Source: Fidelibacterota bacterium SCGC AAA160-B08
Lineage (GTDB): Bacteria > Fidelibacterota > Marinisomatia > Marinisomatales > Marinisomataceae
NCBI GenBank assembly: GCA_000402755.1
Contig: AQSD01000005.1
Span: forward strand, 1 to 64,000
Direction of reading: 5' to 3'
DNA: 64,000 nucleotides
The translations under genes were made by a program, and so were the position numbers. The notes under the pieces were generated by a model. That model made no database searches, was not told the origin of the DNA, and saw nothing but the letters and a program-made list of their open reading frames with translations. This document shows, in pieces, positions 8,983 through 18,830 of the stretch (positions are counted from its first letter, which is position 1; the number at the start of each line of letters is the position of its first letter).

Positions 8983-9587
8983 GATTTCTTAGCAATTTTT
9001 TCTTGTTCATCTTGTGGTAAATCTTGAAAAGTAGCATTCTGACTTTTTTGCAATGCTCTCACATAATGGACAATTGACCAAATATCATCAGCCTCTATTT
9101 GATATCCATATGCAGGCATACTACGTAATCCATATCTAATTGTATTAAACATCTCACCATCAGGTTGCATACGAATACGTTCGTCATGCAAGTTAGCAGG
9201 AATAACAGGGTAATCATATTGCGTAACAATACCTTTACCATTTCCTACCTGAGAATGACATGGAGTACAATAAATATTGAATCTATCCTGACCTCTATCT
9301 AGTACTTCTGCTGATAATGCTATAGGATTATTTACTAAGTATGATCCATCTTCATTTTTACCATTTAAAAATGATGCATTTTCATCATACTGCCCTCTAG
9401 CAATAGTCCCTTCAATTGGAGTTCTCATAGTGGAGCCATCTTCAAAGAAATAGCTTTCTTCTAAAGATCTATACTTCTGCTGGTTGTCCATATTGGGATT
9501 TAAATGAATTGGAGGTTCTTCAAATTTTGCACCTCTAAAACATCCCGTTAAAAATAACAGGCTTAAAAGTAATATATTAATTCTCAT
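8979..9587 (-). CDS. actE: Alternative complex III subunit ActE, mono-heme cytochrome c lipoprotein
   Basis: This 202-residue protein begins with a lipoprotein signal (LTGC, lipidated Cys16) and contains one cytochrome c domain with CTPCH at 107-111 and a likely Met ligand in RSMPAYG. ActE is the periplasmic mono-heme cytochrome of alternative complex III and a possible electron exit site to the oxidase. It overlaps actD by 11 bases and actF by four. Size and heme count agree with the family. Confidence 0.93.
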   Translation of the reverse strand: MRINILLLSLLFLTGCFRGAKFEEPPIHLNPNMDNQQKYRSLEESYFFEDGSTMRTPIEGTIARGQYDENASFLNGKNEDGSYLVNNPIALSAEVLDRGQDRFNIYCTPCHSQVGNGKGIVTQYDYPVIPANLHDERIRMQPDGEMFNTIRYGLRSMPAYGYQIEADDIWSIVHYVRALQKSQNATFQDLPQDEQEKIAKKS

Positions 9588-10110
9588 CTTTTAATACCTC
9601 AATATCTGTACCACCCATTTTCTCTAAGAATGATTTTACTTCTTCTTCGTTATATTTTGGATCTGAAATTTCAATACTAACATAAAATGCATCGCTTGTA
9701 ACTCTAGAAAATTTATCTGAATAAAATACAGGATGATGGAATCGAGGTATGCTGTTAAAATACATCATTCCAAAAACTGCTCCGAAAGCACTAAATAATA
9801 CCATGAGTTCAAATGTAATGATTGCGTATGCAGGATAAGCAAAAAATGGTTTTCCACTAATATTCATTGGGTATTCAATTGAATGAATCCAAGTTTGTAG
9901 TCCAAAACCAAATAAAGCTCCTGTTAATCCCATTGCCCCGATTACATAACCTAATTTAGATCTTTTGAGTCCCATTGCGTCATCCATACCATGAATTGGA
10001 AAAGGAGAATGACAGTCAAAATCTTTAAATCCTGCATCTCTTACCTTTTCTGCGGCATGAACTAATGCTAAGGGAGTATCAAACTTCGCTATTACACCGT
10101 ATGTATTCAT
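9577..10110 (-). CDS. actD: Alternative complex III subunit ActD (DUF3341)
   Basis: This 177-residue protein has a cytoplasmic N-terminal domain starting YGVIAKFDTPLALVHAAEKV, followed by two membrane helices around 55-75 and 98-122, then a C-terminal cytosolic tail. This is the DUF3341 architecture of ActD, a non-cofactor subunit of alternative complex III. It overlaps actC by four bases and actE by 11. Confidence 0.92.
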   Translation of the reverse strand: MNTYGVIAKFDTPLALVHAAEKVRDAGFKDFDCHSPFPIHGMDDAMGLKRSKLGYVIGAMGLTGALFGFGLQTWIHSIEYPMNISGKPFFAYPAYAIITFELMVLFSAFGAVFGMMYFNSIPRFHHPVFYSDKFSRVTSDAFYVSIEISDPKYNEEEVKSFLEKMGGTDIEVLKDEN

Positions 10111-11495
10111 TCTTCGTGTCCGTGATGAGGATTAGACTCTGGTAATACTAATTTTGCTTCAGCAATAGAAACCATTGGTAAGAATCTTAAGAATAGAAGA
10201 AATCCTGTAAAGAATAGCCCAAATGTGCCTATATAAATTGATACATCAAATATTGTTGGATTATACATAGCCCAAGCACCTGGCATGAAATCTCTATGAA
10301 GTGTGATAACTACAATTACAAACCGTTCAAACCACATTCCAATATTTACTAGGATAGATGTGATAAATAGAAATGGAATATGCCTTCTGTAGCGTTCAAA
10401 CCAAAAAAATTGAGGAACAACAACATTACAAAAGATCATTGCCCAATAGCCCCACCAGTATGGACCTAAAGCTCTGTTCACAAAAGCAAACGATTCATAT
10501 GCATTACCACTATACCATGCAACAAAGAATTCCATTGAATAGGCATAACCAACCATACAGCCAGTTAATAGCATAATTTGTGCCATCTTATCAAGATGCT
10601 CTAATGTAATAATATGTCCTAGATTATATACTTTTCTTGCTATAATAGAGAGTGTCATTACCATTCCAAACCCAGAGTAAATTGCACCTGCTACAAAATA
10701 AGGGGGAAATATTGTTGTATGCCAACCCGGTATTATACTAGTAGCAAAGTCAGAACTAACAACACTGTGGACCGATAGTACTAGAGGAGTGGATATACCA
10801 GCAAGAACTAAGTAGGCTAGCTCATAATGCTGCCACTGTCTATTTCCGCCTCTCCATCCTAATGCAAAGAATCCATAAATTTTTCTTTTTAAATTTGTTT
10901 TTGCCCTATCTCTTAAAGTTGCTAAGTCTGGAATTAGTCCTGTATACCAAAATAATAGCGATACTGTAAAATAGGTGAACACAGCAAAGAAATCCCATAT
11001 TAATGGACTTCTCATGTTTGGCCACATTCCCATTTGATTTGGTATAGGCAAGAACCAATAAGCTACCCAAATTCTACCGACATGAATCCCAGGAAAAACA
11101 AGCGCACAAATAACAGCAAAAAGTGTCATAGTCTCAGCAAATCTATTAATGGCATTTCTCCAATTTTGTCTAAATAAATGCAAGATAGCAGATATTAAAG
11201 TACCTGCATGACCAATACCTACCCACCAAACAAAATTAATAATAGCCCAACCCCAGAATACGGGATTATTAATACCCCAGATTCCAGTACCTTCCCATAT
11301 AAGAAACCCAACACTACCTGCAAAAATTGCCAACAAAGAAAGAGCAAATCCAAATAAAAGCCACCATTGAATTGGAGTTTTTTTACTCTCAGGCACTCCT
11401 GCTATATCATCAGTAATAGTAGTAAAATTTTGATTACCAGGAAGTAGTTTTTCAGCACGAATTTCTGCTTTTGACTTTATTTTATTCTCTAGCAT
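10107..11495 (-). CDS. actC: Alternative complex III subunit ActC (NrfD-like membrane subunit)
   Basis: This 462-residue polytopic protein with about ten helices belongs to the NrfD/PsrC family. It is the ActC subunit that binds quinol and contacts the iron-sulfur subunit ActB. Typical stretches are WWVGIGHAGTLISAILHLFR near residue 90-110, NRFAETMTLFA and VAGAIYSGFGMV. A His in GHAGT and an Asp-rich start of the second half are conserved features of the quinol site in this family. The gene starts one base after the actB stop. It ends in a short His-rich tail (NPHHGHEE). Confidence 0.94.
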   Translation of the reverse strand: MLENKIKSKAEIRAEKLLPGNQNFTTITDDIAGVPESKKTPIQWWLLFGFALSLLAIFAGSVGFLIWEGTGIWGINNPVFWGWAIINFVWWVGIGHAGTLISAILHLFRQNWRNAINRFAETMTLFAVICALVFPGIHVGRIWVAYWFLPIPNQMGMWPNMRSPLIWDFFAVFTYFTVSLLFWYTGLIPDLATLRDRAKTNLKRKIYGFFALGWRGGNRQWQHYELAYLVLAGISTPLVLSVHSVVSSDFATSIIPGWHTTIFPPYFVAGAIYSGFGMVMTLSIIARKVYNLGHIITLEHLDKMAQIMLLTGCMVGYAYSMEFFVAWYSGNAYESFAFVNRALGPYWWGYWAMIFCNVVVPQFFWFERYRRHIPFLFITSILVNIGMWFERFVIVVITLHRDFMPGAWAMYNPTIFDVSIYIGTFGLFFTGFLLFLRFLPMVSIAEAKLVLPESNPHHGHEE

Positions 11496-14400
11496 CTAGT
11501 GATGCGCTCCCTGATGATTATTTGAAGATAGCTTAGGATTCTGATTTCTAATTTTTGCAAGATATGTAGTTCTTGGGCTAGTACCAAGCTGTCCTAATAG
11601 AGCATAGTCGCGATTACGGCTTTTTGCTTTACTAACTGCGCTATTTGGATCGTTAATATCTCCAAATTTAATAGCATCAGCTGGACAAGATTGTGCGCAA
11701 GCTACTTTAACATCTCCATCAACTAGGTCTCTATTTTCATTTTCTGCTTTAATACGAGCCTCACTAACACGCTGATAACAGTAAGTACATTTTTCCATAA
11801 CCCCTCTAAAGCGCATACTTACATCAGGGTTCATGGCCATTTGAACTACTTCTGGAAGGTCTTTTGTATAATTATAAAAATTAAATTTTCTTACTTTATA
11901 AGGACAATTATTTGCACAATACCTTGTGCCTAGACAGCGATTATAAGTCATTTGATTTACACCATCTGTAGAATGTGTAGTAGCACCAACTGGACAAACT
12001 TGCTCACATGGAGCTAATTCACAATGTACGCATGCAACAGATTGTGTAGATACTTCTGGATTATCAGGATCGCCGGAAAAATAATTATCGATACGAATCC
12101 AATGCATTTCTCTACCATTCATTACTTGCTGCTTACCTACTATAGGAATATTGTTCTCACTTTGACAGGCAATAGAACAAGCATTGCAACTGGTACAGCT
12201 TGTCAAATCTATCGACATTCCCCACTGGTGGCCTTTTGAATAATCATATTCAGGCTCAGGGTTATACATTGAATGATCTTCCCAACTTCTGCTCTTATCT
12301 GGCTTATGTTCTTCAACTACATCCTTAATAAACTCTGGATGTTTTTTATAATCTTCCATTGTTGACTGCTTTACTAGATCAGGAATTCTTGATTGGACTT
12401 CATTAGTTGATAAGTCGCTAAATCCTGGTGCTGCAAGTTTATCTTCTTCAAGACCATAGTGTTCTTGGGTCGTTGCTAATGGATATGTTTCATTGAGAAT
12501 TTTAATCTCAGCATTTACAGCATAACCCATATTCGAACTTGTTCTTAATGGGTACATATTAAAACCTACACCGCTACCAATTCTACCAGAAAACTCTCTA
12601 CCATATCCCAGTTCAAGAGTAATTGTTTTTTGATTCTGACCAGGTACAATCCATGCTGGAACCTTGACGCTTTTGTCGCCTAATGATATTTGAATCATTT
12701 GACCATTTTTGATATTTAATCTTTTCGCAACTTTCATACTAACAAAAGCAGCATTATCCCATGTTAAGCTAGTTATCGGTTTTGGGATTTCTTGTAACCA
12801 ACCATTATTTGCATATCTTCCATCATAAACAGAAGAAGATGGTGCAAAAATTAATTCAAATTTATTATTATCAAGAGCTTGATCTTTCGTCAATATCGCT
12901 ATAGAAATTTTATTTTGGATACGAACTTTTTGAGTGCTCAGCAATGGCTTAGCATGAATTCCTTCATGCAATATTTTTTCCCATTTTCTTTCAAAATTTG
13001 TTTCATTCACAATAGTATCTTTCCAGACTTTTTTAACGGTATCATAAGAACTTCTATCTTCTTTAAAAATGATAGGAGTTAGAACTTGTAATGCGCTTTT
13101 TGAATCAAAAAGTGGCCTAATTTGTGGCTGAATAATACTTGCATAACCATCATAGGTCATTGCATCTCCCCAAGTTTCAAAGAAGTGAGCTTCTGCAATA
13201 TTCCATTGACAATGCTTTGAAGTTTCATCATAAAAATTACTTAGATGAACTGCAGACTTTACTTTCTTTAGAGATGCTTCAAAGTTGCAATCAGATGGAG
13301 CGTCATATACTGGATTACCTCCCAAAATAATTAAATTATCTATTGCACCTTTAGCCATCTTCTTACATAGCACTTTAAAATCTTCCATTGAAGTAACATG
13401 TGCTTTATCTAGTGGATAATAATCAATTGGTGCTTTTAATTGGTTGTTAATACCTGTAATCAAGCAATGAATATCTGCTGGTAAATCACTTCCACCTATA
13501 ATGATAGATTCACCCTTATTTTTTATTAAATCTTCTGCAACAGTTTTAATCCATAAATGATTGGAGCTTTTTACAGGCTTAGCATCAATTTTTAATCCTA
13601 ATTTTTTTAATTCTCCAGCTAACTCCCTTAAAACTGAAGCAAACTGGTGATTCGGAATATTCAAACGATGATCTGCGCTAGATCCAGTAGGAGTCATAAA
13701 GCTTTCTACGACATACAATCTATTCATTGTACTTTTTTCATCTTCTAAATCTCTATTTTGAGCAAATTTTCGTGTATGATATACGCAATTATCTTCAACT
13801 CCTAGAAAGTCAGATCCTATAGAAAGAATTGTCTGCGCATTTTCTAGGCGATTCAATGGTTGTAATTTTTTACCAAAAGCTTTTTCAATCCCTCTATATA
13901 AATTTTCATTATTAATTGGCTCATATACTACCCAATCAGCATCTGGATATGCTTTTTTAAATTCATTATGCATGAATTGTATTGTTGGCGATGAGGACTC
14001 TTGCGATAAAATAGCTAGCCTATTTCCATTTGAGCTATTTATTGATTGAGCGTATTTAACATATTCAGACCAATCTACTTTTTTTCCATTCAACCTAACA
14101 CCTCTAGATCTGTCAGGATCATACATATCTAGTGTAGTAGCTTGAGCAAAAGAATTAGATTTACCCATGGATGCAGGATGTTTCTCATTACCTTCAACTT
14201 TAACTGGTCTTTCATCATGATTTTCAATAATTACTCCTAGAGCATTATTTTTAAAAGGCATAGTAGTTGCATAATGCTTAGGAATTCCAGGTATAGTTGC
14301 TATTTCAGCTTCTACATATGGAATAATTTTTTGTACAGGTTTTTTACAACCTTCTAAACCTGCTAAGGCTACTGATGCGGCTACCAATGATAAAAAATTT

Positions 14401-14588
14401 CTTCTAGATAGACCATTATCTTCATGATGCTCAGACTGCTTTAAGTAATTGGTGTAATCATCTGAAGAAGAGATATCTTTTAAGCTCTTCCAATAACCAA
14501 ATTCATGTGACTGAGCAGTGTTCTGATCAATCTTATTAGTATCTACAAATTCTTTTGATTTATTTTTTATCTGTGACATTTTTGACAA
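11496..14588 (-). CDS. actB: Alternative complex III subunit ActB (molybdopterin-oxidoreductase-like plus Fe-S ferredoxin domain)
   Basis: This 1030-residue periplasmic subunit combines a molybdopterin-oxidoreductase-like part with a C-terminal ferredoxin-like part. A twin-arginine signal is visible (SRRNFL at 61-66) followed by a lipobox-like LEGC at 78-81. The second part holds four cysteine clusters: CTSCNACSIAC, CVHCELAPCEQVC, CLGTRYCANNC and CTYC with CAQSC. That is the usual set for three [4Fe-4S] clusters and one [3Fe-4S] cluster. In known complexes the first part has lost the molybdenum cofactor. ActB relays electrons from the quinol site to ActA hemes. It overlaps actA by 22 bases. 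Confidence 0.95.
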   Translation of the reverse strand: MSKMSQIKNKSKEFVDTNKIDQNTAQSHEFGYWKSLKDISSSDDYTNYLKQSEHHEDNGLSRRNFLSLVAASVALAGLEGCKKPVQKIIPYVEAEIATIPGIPKHYATTMPFKNNALGVIIENHDERPVKVEGNEKHPASMGKSNSFAQATTLDMYDPDRSRGVRLNGKKVDWSEYVKYAQSINSSNGNRLAILSQESSSPTIQFMHNEFKKAYPDADWVVYEPINNENLYRGIEKAFGKKLQPLNRLENAQTILSIGSDFLGVEDNCVYHTRKFAQNRDLEDEKSTMNRLYVVESFMTPTGSSADHRLNIPNHQFASVLRELAGELKKLGLKIDAKPVKSSNHLWIKTVAEDLIKNKGESIIIGGSDLPADIHCLITGINNQLKAPIDYYPLDKAHVTSMEDFKVLCKKMAKGAIDNLIILGGNPVYDAPSDCNFEASLKKVKSAVHLSNFYDETSKHCQWNIAEAHFFETWGDAMTYDGYASIIQPQIRPLFDSKSALQVLTPIIFKEDRSSYDTVKKVWKDTIVNETNFERKWEKILHEGIHAKPLLSTQKVRIQNKISIAILTKDQALDNNKFELIFAPSSSVYDGRYANNGWLQEIPKPITSLTWDNAAFVSMKVAKRLNIKNGQMIQISLGDKSVKVPAWIVPGQNQKTITLELGYGREFSGRIGSGVGFNMYPLRTSSNMGYAVNAEIKILNETYPLATTQEHYGLEEDKLAAPGFSDLSTNEVQSRIPDLVKQSTMEDYKKHPEFIKDVVEEHKPDKSRSWEDHSMYNPEPEYDYSKGHQWGMSIDLTSCTSCNACSIACQSENNIPIVGKQQVMNGREMHWIRIDNYFSGDPDNPEVSTQSVACVHCELAPCEQVCPVGATTHSTDGVNQMTYNRCLGTRYCANNCPYKVRKFNFYNYTKDLPEVVQMAMNPDVSMRFRGVMEKCTYCYQRVSEARIKAENENRDLVDGDVKVACAQSCPADAIKFGDINDPNSAVSKAKSRNRDYALLGQLGTSPRTTYLAKIRNQNPKLSSNNHQGAHH

Positions 14589-15214
14589 TCTCCTACAGGT
14601 CTTTCATCCCCATGCTGCTCTACCCAAGATGATACAAAATTATCATAATCTGCTGGTGGAGTCCAATACATATTTGTTACTTCATTCTTAGGTCTAATTT
14701 CTGGCGTATCAGATCTATGACAATCTAAACACCAATCCATACTCAATGGTTTAACTTGATAGACTACTTCCATTTCTGCTATATTTCCATGACAAGATAT
14801 GCAAGCGACTCCCGAATTAACGTGTACGCTGTGATTAAAATATGCGTACTCTGGTAACATATGAACTTTAATCCATTCAATTGGCTTTCCAGTTTCCCAA
14901 CTTTCTCTAACTAATTTTAATTTTTCGCTATCTGTCTTTACATATGTGTGACAACCCATACAAGTTTCTGTAGGTGGAATAACAGCAGAGTAAGATTGTT
15001 CAACTCCAACATGACAGTAACGACAATCTATTCCCATATCTCCAGCATGTAATTTGTGACTATATGGAACAGGCTGAACTGGTGCATAACCTACGTCGGT
15101 ATAATATGGCGAGCCATAATACCAAATAAAAGAAGATAGGGAGAATAGCAGAAGAAATATTCCAATTAGGAATATTCCAGTAAAATTATTTGTCCATCTT
15201 GGAAATAGTTGCAT
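14567..15214 (-). CDS. actA: Alternative complex III subunit ActA, pentaheme cytochrome c
   Basis: This 215-residue protein has one N-terminal membrane anchor (about residues 11-33) and five CXXCH heme sites: Cys64-His68, Cys85-His89, Cys138-His142, Cys162-His166 and Cys210-His214. The pentaheme count and anchor match ActA, which collects electrons from the ActB clusters. It is the first gene of the operon. The stop overlaps actB by 22 bases. The start at 15214 gives a short basic N-terminus before the helix, as expected. Confidence 0.95.
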   Translation of the reverse strand: MQLFPRWTNNFTGIFLIGIFLLLFSLSSFIWYYGSPYYTDVGYAPVQPVPYSHKLHAGDMGIDCRYCHVGVEQSYSAVIPPTETCMGCHTYVKTDSEKLKLVRESWETGKPIEWIKVHMLPEYAYFNHSVHVNSGVACISCHGNIAEMEVVYQVKPLSMDWCLDCHRSDTPEIRPKNEVTNMYWTPPADYDNFVSSWVEQHGDERPVGDCQKCHR

Positions 15215-15264
15215 TCTTTTTTTTTATATTAAAACCATTTAAAATAGAGATAAATCTTGTCCTG

Positions 15265-15294
15265 ACATTACACTAGAATCAGTCAAGCAGTCAA
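15265..15294 (-). promoter_or_regulatory. Candidate promoter of the act-cox operon
   Basis: On the minus strand a TTGACT hexamer (15294-15289) is followed after 18 bases by TAATGT (15270-15265), about 50 bases ahead of the actA start. The TTGACT lies in a tandem 8-base repeat (AGTCAAGC twice on the plus strand at 15281-15296), so there are two overlapping choices of -35 box. The match is modest and the organism's promoter consensus is unknown, so this is a candidate only. The rest of the 134-base gap before the transporter holds nothing else I can name. Confidence 0.35.
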
Positions 15295-15348
15295 GCAATT
15301 ATAACATAAGTGTTATCTTTTCTTGATTTATTAAATAAATTTGGTCCA

Positions 15349-16758
15349 ATGAATGAATCTTATAAAATTATATCATCATCAATGCTCTATTGGTTTTCTC
15401 AAAAGAAGTGGTTTATTTTTAGTGTTCTACTAGCAGTATTCTTATTGAGTCTAAGTACGCCTGTAGGACTAACTTTAGCTGGGTATCATAGTCTGATAAT
15501 ATTATTAATGGTTTTTACCTTGGTCACATTTGAACCTATACCATTTCCAGCAATAGCTCTTTTAACTTTGGTATTACAAGTATTGTTAGGTGTAGCGCCG
15601 CCAGATGTAGTTGCCGAATCATTCATGAATGATGCAGTATTATTTGTTATGGGCTCGCTCATGTTTGCTATTGCTATTGTCCATCAAGGATTGGATATAA
15701 GATTGGCAAAGATTATTATAAAAATTTTTGGTAGAAGTAAAAGGTTATTCCTTGCAGGGCTGATGACTATTTCAGCTATTTTATCATCTTTTTTAGGTGA
15801 ACATACAATTATTGCTATCATGCTACCCATAGGATTGTCTGTCATAAAAAATATTGATACAAAACAAACCGATGGAAGAAATGCTGTCCTACTAACTTTA
15901 TTTTCTGTTGCATATGGGACTATTATTGGATCTATCGGAACTCCATCCGGTGGAGCTCGTAATGTGATCATGATTAATTATTTGCAGGAATTCAGTAATA
16001 TTAATATCGATTATTGGGAATGGATGAAACATGCATATCCTATACTTATTATGCAGCTAATAGTTGCATACTTTGTATTACAATTTGCATTTCCCACCAC
16101 TCTAAAAAATATTCAAATCAAAGGATATAAGAAGAAAATATCCAAATCAACCACTAAAGATAATATCAATCATTTATTTTCTTCAATCATTATACTATTG
16201 ATTGTTATTAGTTGGTTTTTGTTTAACGAAGAACTTGGTTTGGGAATTATTGCTTTGTGTGGAGCATTAATTTTTATGATTTGTGGAATGGTATCATGGG
16301 AAGTAATAAATAAAAATACCAATTGGGGAGTTATTCTTTTATTTGCAGCAACTATATCATTAGGATTTCAAATAAATGAAACGGGAGCTTCGTCTTGGTT
16401 AGTTATAAAATTTAATGCCCTCTTAGCGCTAATGCCTGAAAGCAGCTTTAATATTAGTTGGTCTTTTATGGCGATATTAACAGGATTAACTGCAAATTTT
16501 TTTACAAGCTCGGCTACAATCTCATTATTAGGTCCCATGGCAATTGAACTCCAACCTTCAGATGTATCATTTGCTTTATCTGCCGCTATAGCTTCAGGAT
16601 TTTCATTCCTAACAGTTATTTCATCTCCTACTGCGATGATTATCTATTCTACAGGACTTGTGAGTACCAAAACTTTTTTTAAAGTTGGAGTGTTGATGTT
16701 TACTAGTTCAATTGTTATCTTATATTTAATGTCAAAATTTTACTGGGTAACACTGTGA
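15349..16758 (+). CDS. SLC13/DASS-family anion transporter
   Basis: This polytopic protein of about 469 residues is a divalent anion:sodium symporter-like carrier, probably for dicarboxylates or sulfate. About eleven or twelve helices are visible. The two family hairpins read FLGEHTIIAIMLPIG and FTSSATISLLGP, with IGTPSGGARN in the middle. The usual SNT motif is changed to GEHT in the first hairpin and SSAT in the second, so the substrate is uncertain. A GTG at 15310 would add 13 residues; I prefer the ATG at 15349, though no clear ribosome site is seen for either. The stop overlaps the stress-protein start by four bases. Confidence 0.85.
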   Translation: MNESYKIISSSMLYWFSQKKWFIFSVLLAVFLLSLSTPVGLTLAGYHSLIILLMVFTLVTFEPIPFPAIALLTLVLQVLLGVAPPDVVAESFMNDAVLFVMGSLMFAIAIVHQGLDIRLAKIIIKIFGRSKRLFLAGLMTISAILSSFLGEHTIIAIMLPIGLSVIKNIDTKQTDGRNAVLLTLFSVAYGTIIGSIGTPSGGARNVIMINYLQEFSNINIDYWEWMKHAYPILIMQLIVAYFVLQFAFPTTLKNIQIKGYKKKISKSTTKDNINHLFSSIIILLIVISWFLFNEELGLGIIALCGALIFMICGMVSWEVINKNTNWGVILLFAATISLGFQINETGASSWLVIKFNALLALMPESSFNISWSFMAILTGLTANFFTSSATISLLGPMAIELQPSDVSFALSAAIASGFSFLTVISSPTAMIIYSTGLVSTKTFFKVGVLMFTSSIVILYLMSKFYWVTL

Positions 16759-17636
16759 ATATCTTAATTGCCATCGGTGGAAAAGAATATTCAAAACCAA
16801 CATTAGATCTTGGAATGAAGATTGCAAATGCATTTGAAGCAACTACTACTATTGCATATGTAGGTAAAAGAATTAGTCAATTCTCTGAAAAGGATGTCAG
16901 TGTTGTACATCAAAATTTAGATAACAGAGAGTTGTATAGACCTGGAGTAAGAACTCTAGAATGGGCATACGATTTTTTAGAATCAAAAAAGTATATTAAA
17001 AAAGATAAGAGCATTGCTTTCAATGACCACTTACTTATCGATGAAGAAAATTCTAGAATGCGCGTTTTATTAAAAGGGAATCATTCAAATAAAATTGATT
17101 TAATTTTACGTACTGGTGAAATTATTGATCAATTGCGATCTGAAGTTGAAACTAGTAATCATGATATTACTATCATTGGTGGTGGTGGAAATAAGGGAAT
17201 GCATCATAAGCTAGTACAATTCATTGATAGCTCTGTCATGGTAGTAAAAAACTATTCAGTAAATAAACAGTATAAAATTCTACTACCCGTCAATAACTCT
17301 ACGGGTTCAAACAAAGCAATTCAAATTGCTGAAAAATTTGCAAAGTCTAAGAAGTTGCCTGTAGAAATTATTACTGTATTAGAAAACAAATCTTCTGATA
17401 AAAAATTGAGAACTATATTGAAGAAAACTGAGCAAAGATTTACGACTGCTGGTATTAAAAATACTGCAACAATTCTTGAAGGTAATCCTGTAGAGACTGT
17501 AGTAAAATATGCTAAAGATGATAGTCTTGTTATGCTTGGGGTATCGCCAAAAAATCCTTTCTTAAAATACTTCTTTGGCAGTAAACCAATTAGCATTGCT
17601 CAGCAATGTAACTGTCCTGTATTAATCGCTAAATAA
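16755..17636 (+). CDS. Tandem universal stress protein
   Basis: This 293-residue cytosolic protein contains two UspA domains. The second (from about residue 172, YKILLPVNNSTGSNKAIQIA) ends with the ATP-type loop region and NCPVLIAK. The first begins NILIAIGGKEYSKPTLDLG and is more diverged. It starts at a GTG that overlaps the transporter stop (GTGA), so the two are coupled; transporter-associated Usp proteins are common and may modulate the carrier. The 3' end overlaps thiol peroxidase, on the other strand, by eight bases. Confidence 0.85.
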   Translation: MNILIAIGGKEYSKPTLDLGMKIANAFEATTTIAYVGKRISQFSEKDVSVVHQNLDNRELYRPGVRTLEWAYDFLESKKYIKKDKSIAFNDHLLIDEENSRMRVLLKGNHSNKIDLILRTGEIIDQLRSEVETSNHDITIIGGGGNKGMHHKLVQFIDSSVMVVKNYSVNKQYKILLPVNNSTGSNKAIQIAEKFAKSKKLPVEIITVLENKSSDKKLRTILKKTEQRFTTAGIKNTATILEGNPVETVVKYAKDDSLVMLGVSPKNPFLKYFFGSKPISIAQQCNCPVLIAK

Positions 17637-18129
17637 GCGCGTCTAATACTTCATCGTAGTTTGGTTCATGTCCAGTTTGATCGACCAGTTGCGTATACCC
17701 TACCGTTTTATCAGTATTGACAATTACAATAGATCGAGCTAATAGGCCTTGAAATTTTCCATTTGTGTGCAAGATACCATAATCATTTGCAAAGTCTTCG
17801 CTGCGCATATCAGAAAGGAAAAGAACATTCTCTAGATTGTTAATAGTACAAAATTGTTTTTGACTAAAAGCCAAGTCTCTAGATATGCAAATAACTACCG
17901 TATTGTTCATATCGCCGGCAAGTTCATTAAATTTATGGGCTGAAGCCGAGCATACTGGAGTAGCTAAACTAGGAAAAATATTTAATACTAATCGCTTTCC
18001 TTCAAAATCTTTTAAAGTCATATTGACTAAATCATTGTTTGCTAATAAAAAATCTGGTGCTTTAGAGCCTACGCTAGGCATTGTTCCTGAAAGATCAACT
18101 ACTTGATCTCCTAATTTTATTTGTGTCAT
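17629..18129 (-). CDS. tpx: Thiol peroxidase
   Basis: This 166-residue atypical 2-Cys peroxiredoxin reduces hydroperoxides using thioredoxin. The peroxidatic Cys60 lies in TPVCSAS (TPTC in most relatives) and the resolving Cys94 in KQFC, the spacing of Tpx. An extra Cys81 is present. Together with the adjacent superoxide dismutase, transcribed divergently, it forms a small oxidative-stress locus. The gene is convergent with and overlaps the stress-protein gene by eight bases. Confidence 0.95.
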   Translation of the reverse strand: MTQIKLGDQVVDLSGTMPSVGSKAPDFLLANNDLVNMTLKDFEGKRLVLNIFPSLATPVCSASAHKFNELAGDMNNTVVICISRDLAFSQKQFCTINNLENVLFLSDMRSEDFANDYGILHTNGKFQGLLARSIVIVNTDKTVGYTQLVDQTGHEPNYDEVLDALI

Positions 18130-18210
18130 AATTTTCTCTTTTGTTTATGTTAAAACGTTTAAATTGGATTTAAATTTAAAACAACTAAAACAATTAATAG
18201 GAGTTTTTTT

Positions 18211-18813
18211 ATGAACGATACGAAAAAATTTGTCTTACCAGCCTTGCCATATAATGCAAATGATCTTGCACCAACAATATCCTCTCAAACCGTAGACTTG
18301 CATTACGGCAAACATCATCAAGCATATTTCAATATGCTAAATACTTTCGCTGAAGGTACAAAATTTATGGATATGGATTTAGATGAAGTGGTGGTAAAAA
18401 GCTTTGAAGAAGATAATAAAAAAGTATTCAATAATGCAGGTCAAGCATGGAATCATATTCTATATTGGGAGCAAATGATACCCGGTGGAAGCAAAGCGCC
18501 TCATGGAAAATTGCTAGAAAAAATAAACGAATCCTTTGGAGATTATGATACCTTTAAAACCAACTTTATAAAACAAGCAGCTGGTGTATTTGGTAGTGGA
18601 TGGGCATGGCTTATTGAAAAAGATGGTAAACTAGATTTAAGAGGTCTACCAAATGCTGAAAATCCATTAGCTCATGGAGAACATGCTTTGATGGGAGTTG
18701 ATGTATGGGAACATGCTTATTATCTAGATTATCAAAATGTCAGACCTGATTATGTAAAGGCAGTATTAGATAATGCAATTAATTGGGACTTTGTAGCAGA
18801 TAGATTAAGCTAA
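18211..18813 (+). CDS. sodB: Superoxide dismutase, iron type
   Basis: This 200-residue enzyme converts superoxide to hydrogen peroxide and oxygen. Metal ligands are His31 (LHYGKHHQAY), His82 (AWNHILYW), Asp164 and His168 (DVWEHAYY). The outer-sphere Gln78 in NAGQAW lies in the place typical of Fe-type enzymes, where Mn-type enzymes place Gly and carry the Gln later. A clear AGGAG at 18199-18203 sits seven bases before the ATG. A strong terminator follows. No signal peptide, so it is cytosolic. Confidence 0.95.
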   Translation: MNDTKKFVLPALPYNANDLAPTISSQTVDLHYGKHHQAYFNMLNTFAEGTKFMDMDLDEVVVKSFEEDNKKVFNNAGQAWNHILYWEQMIPGGSKAPHGKLLEKINESFGDYDTFKTNFIKQAAGVFGSGWAWLIEKDGKLDLRGLPNAENPLAHGEHALMGVDVWEHAYYLDYQNVRPDYVKAVLDNAINWDFVADRLS

Positions 18814-18830
18814 TTAATTTCTACAATATA

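Noticed and set aside
15310..15348. GTG start 13 codons earlier for the anion transporter
   Set aside because: No ribosome site is seen, and the later ATG leaves the full first helix; still possible.
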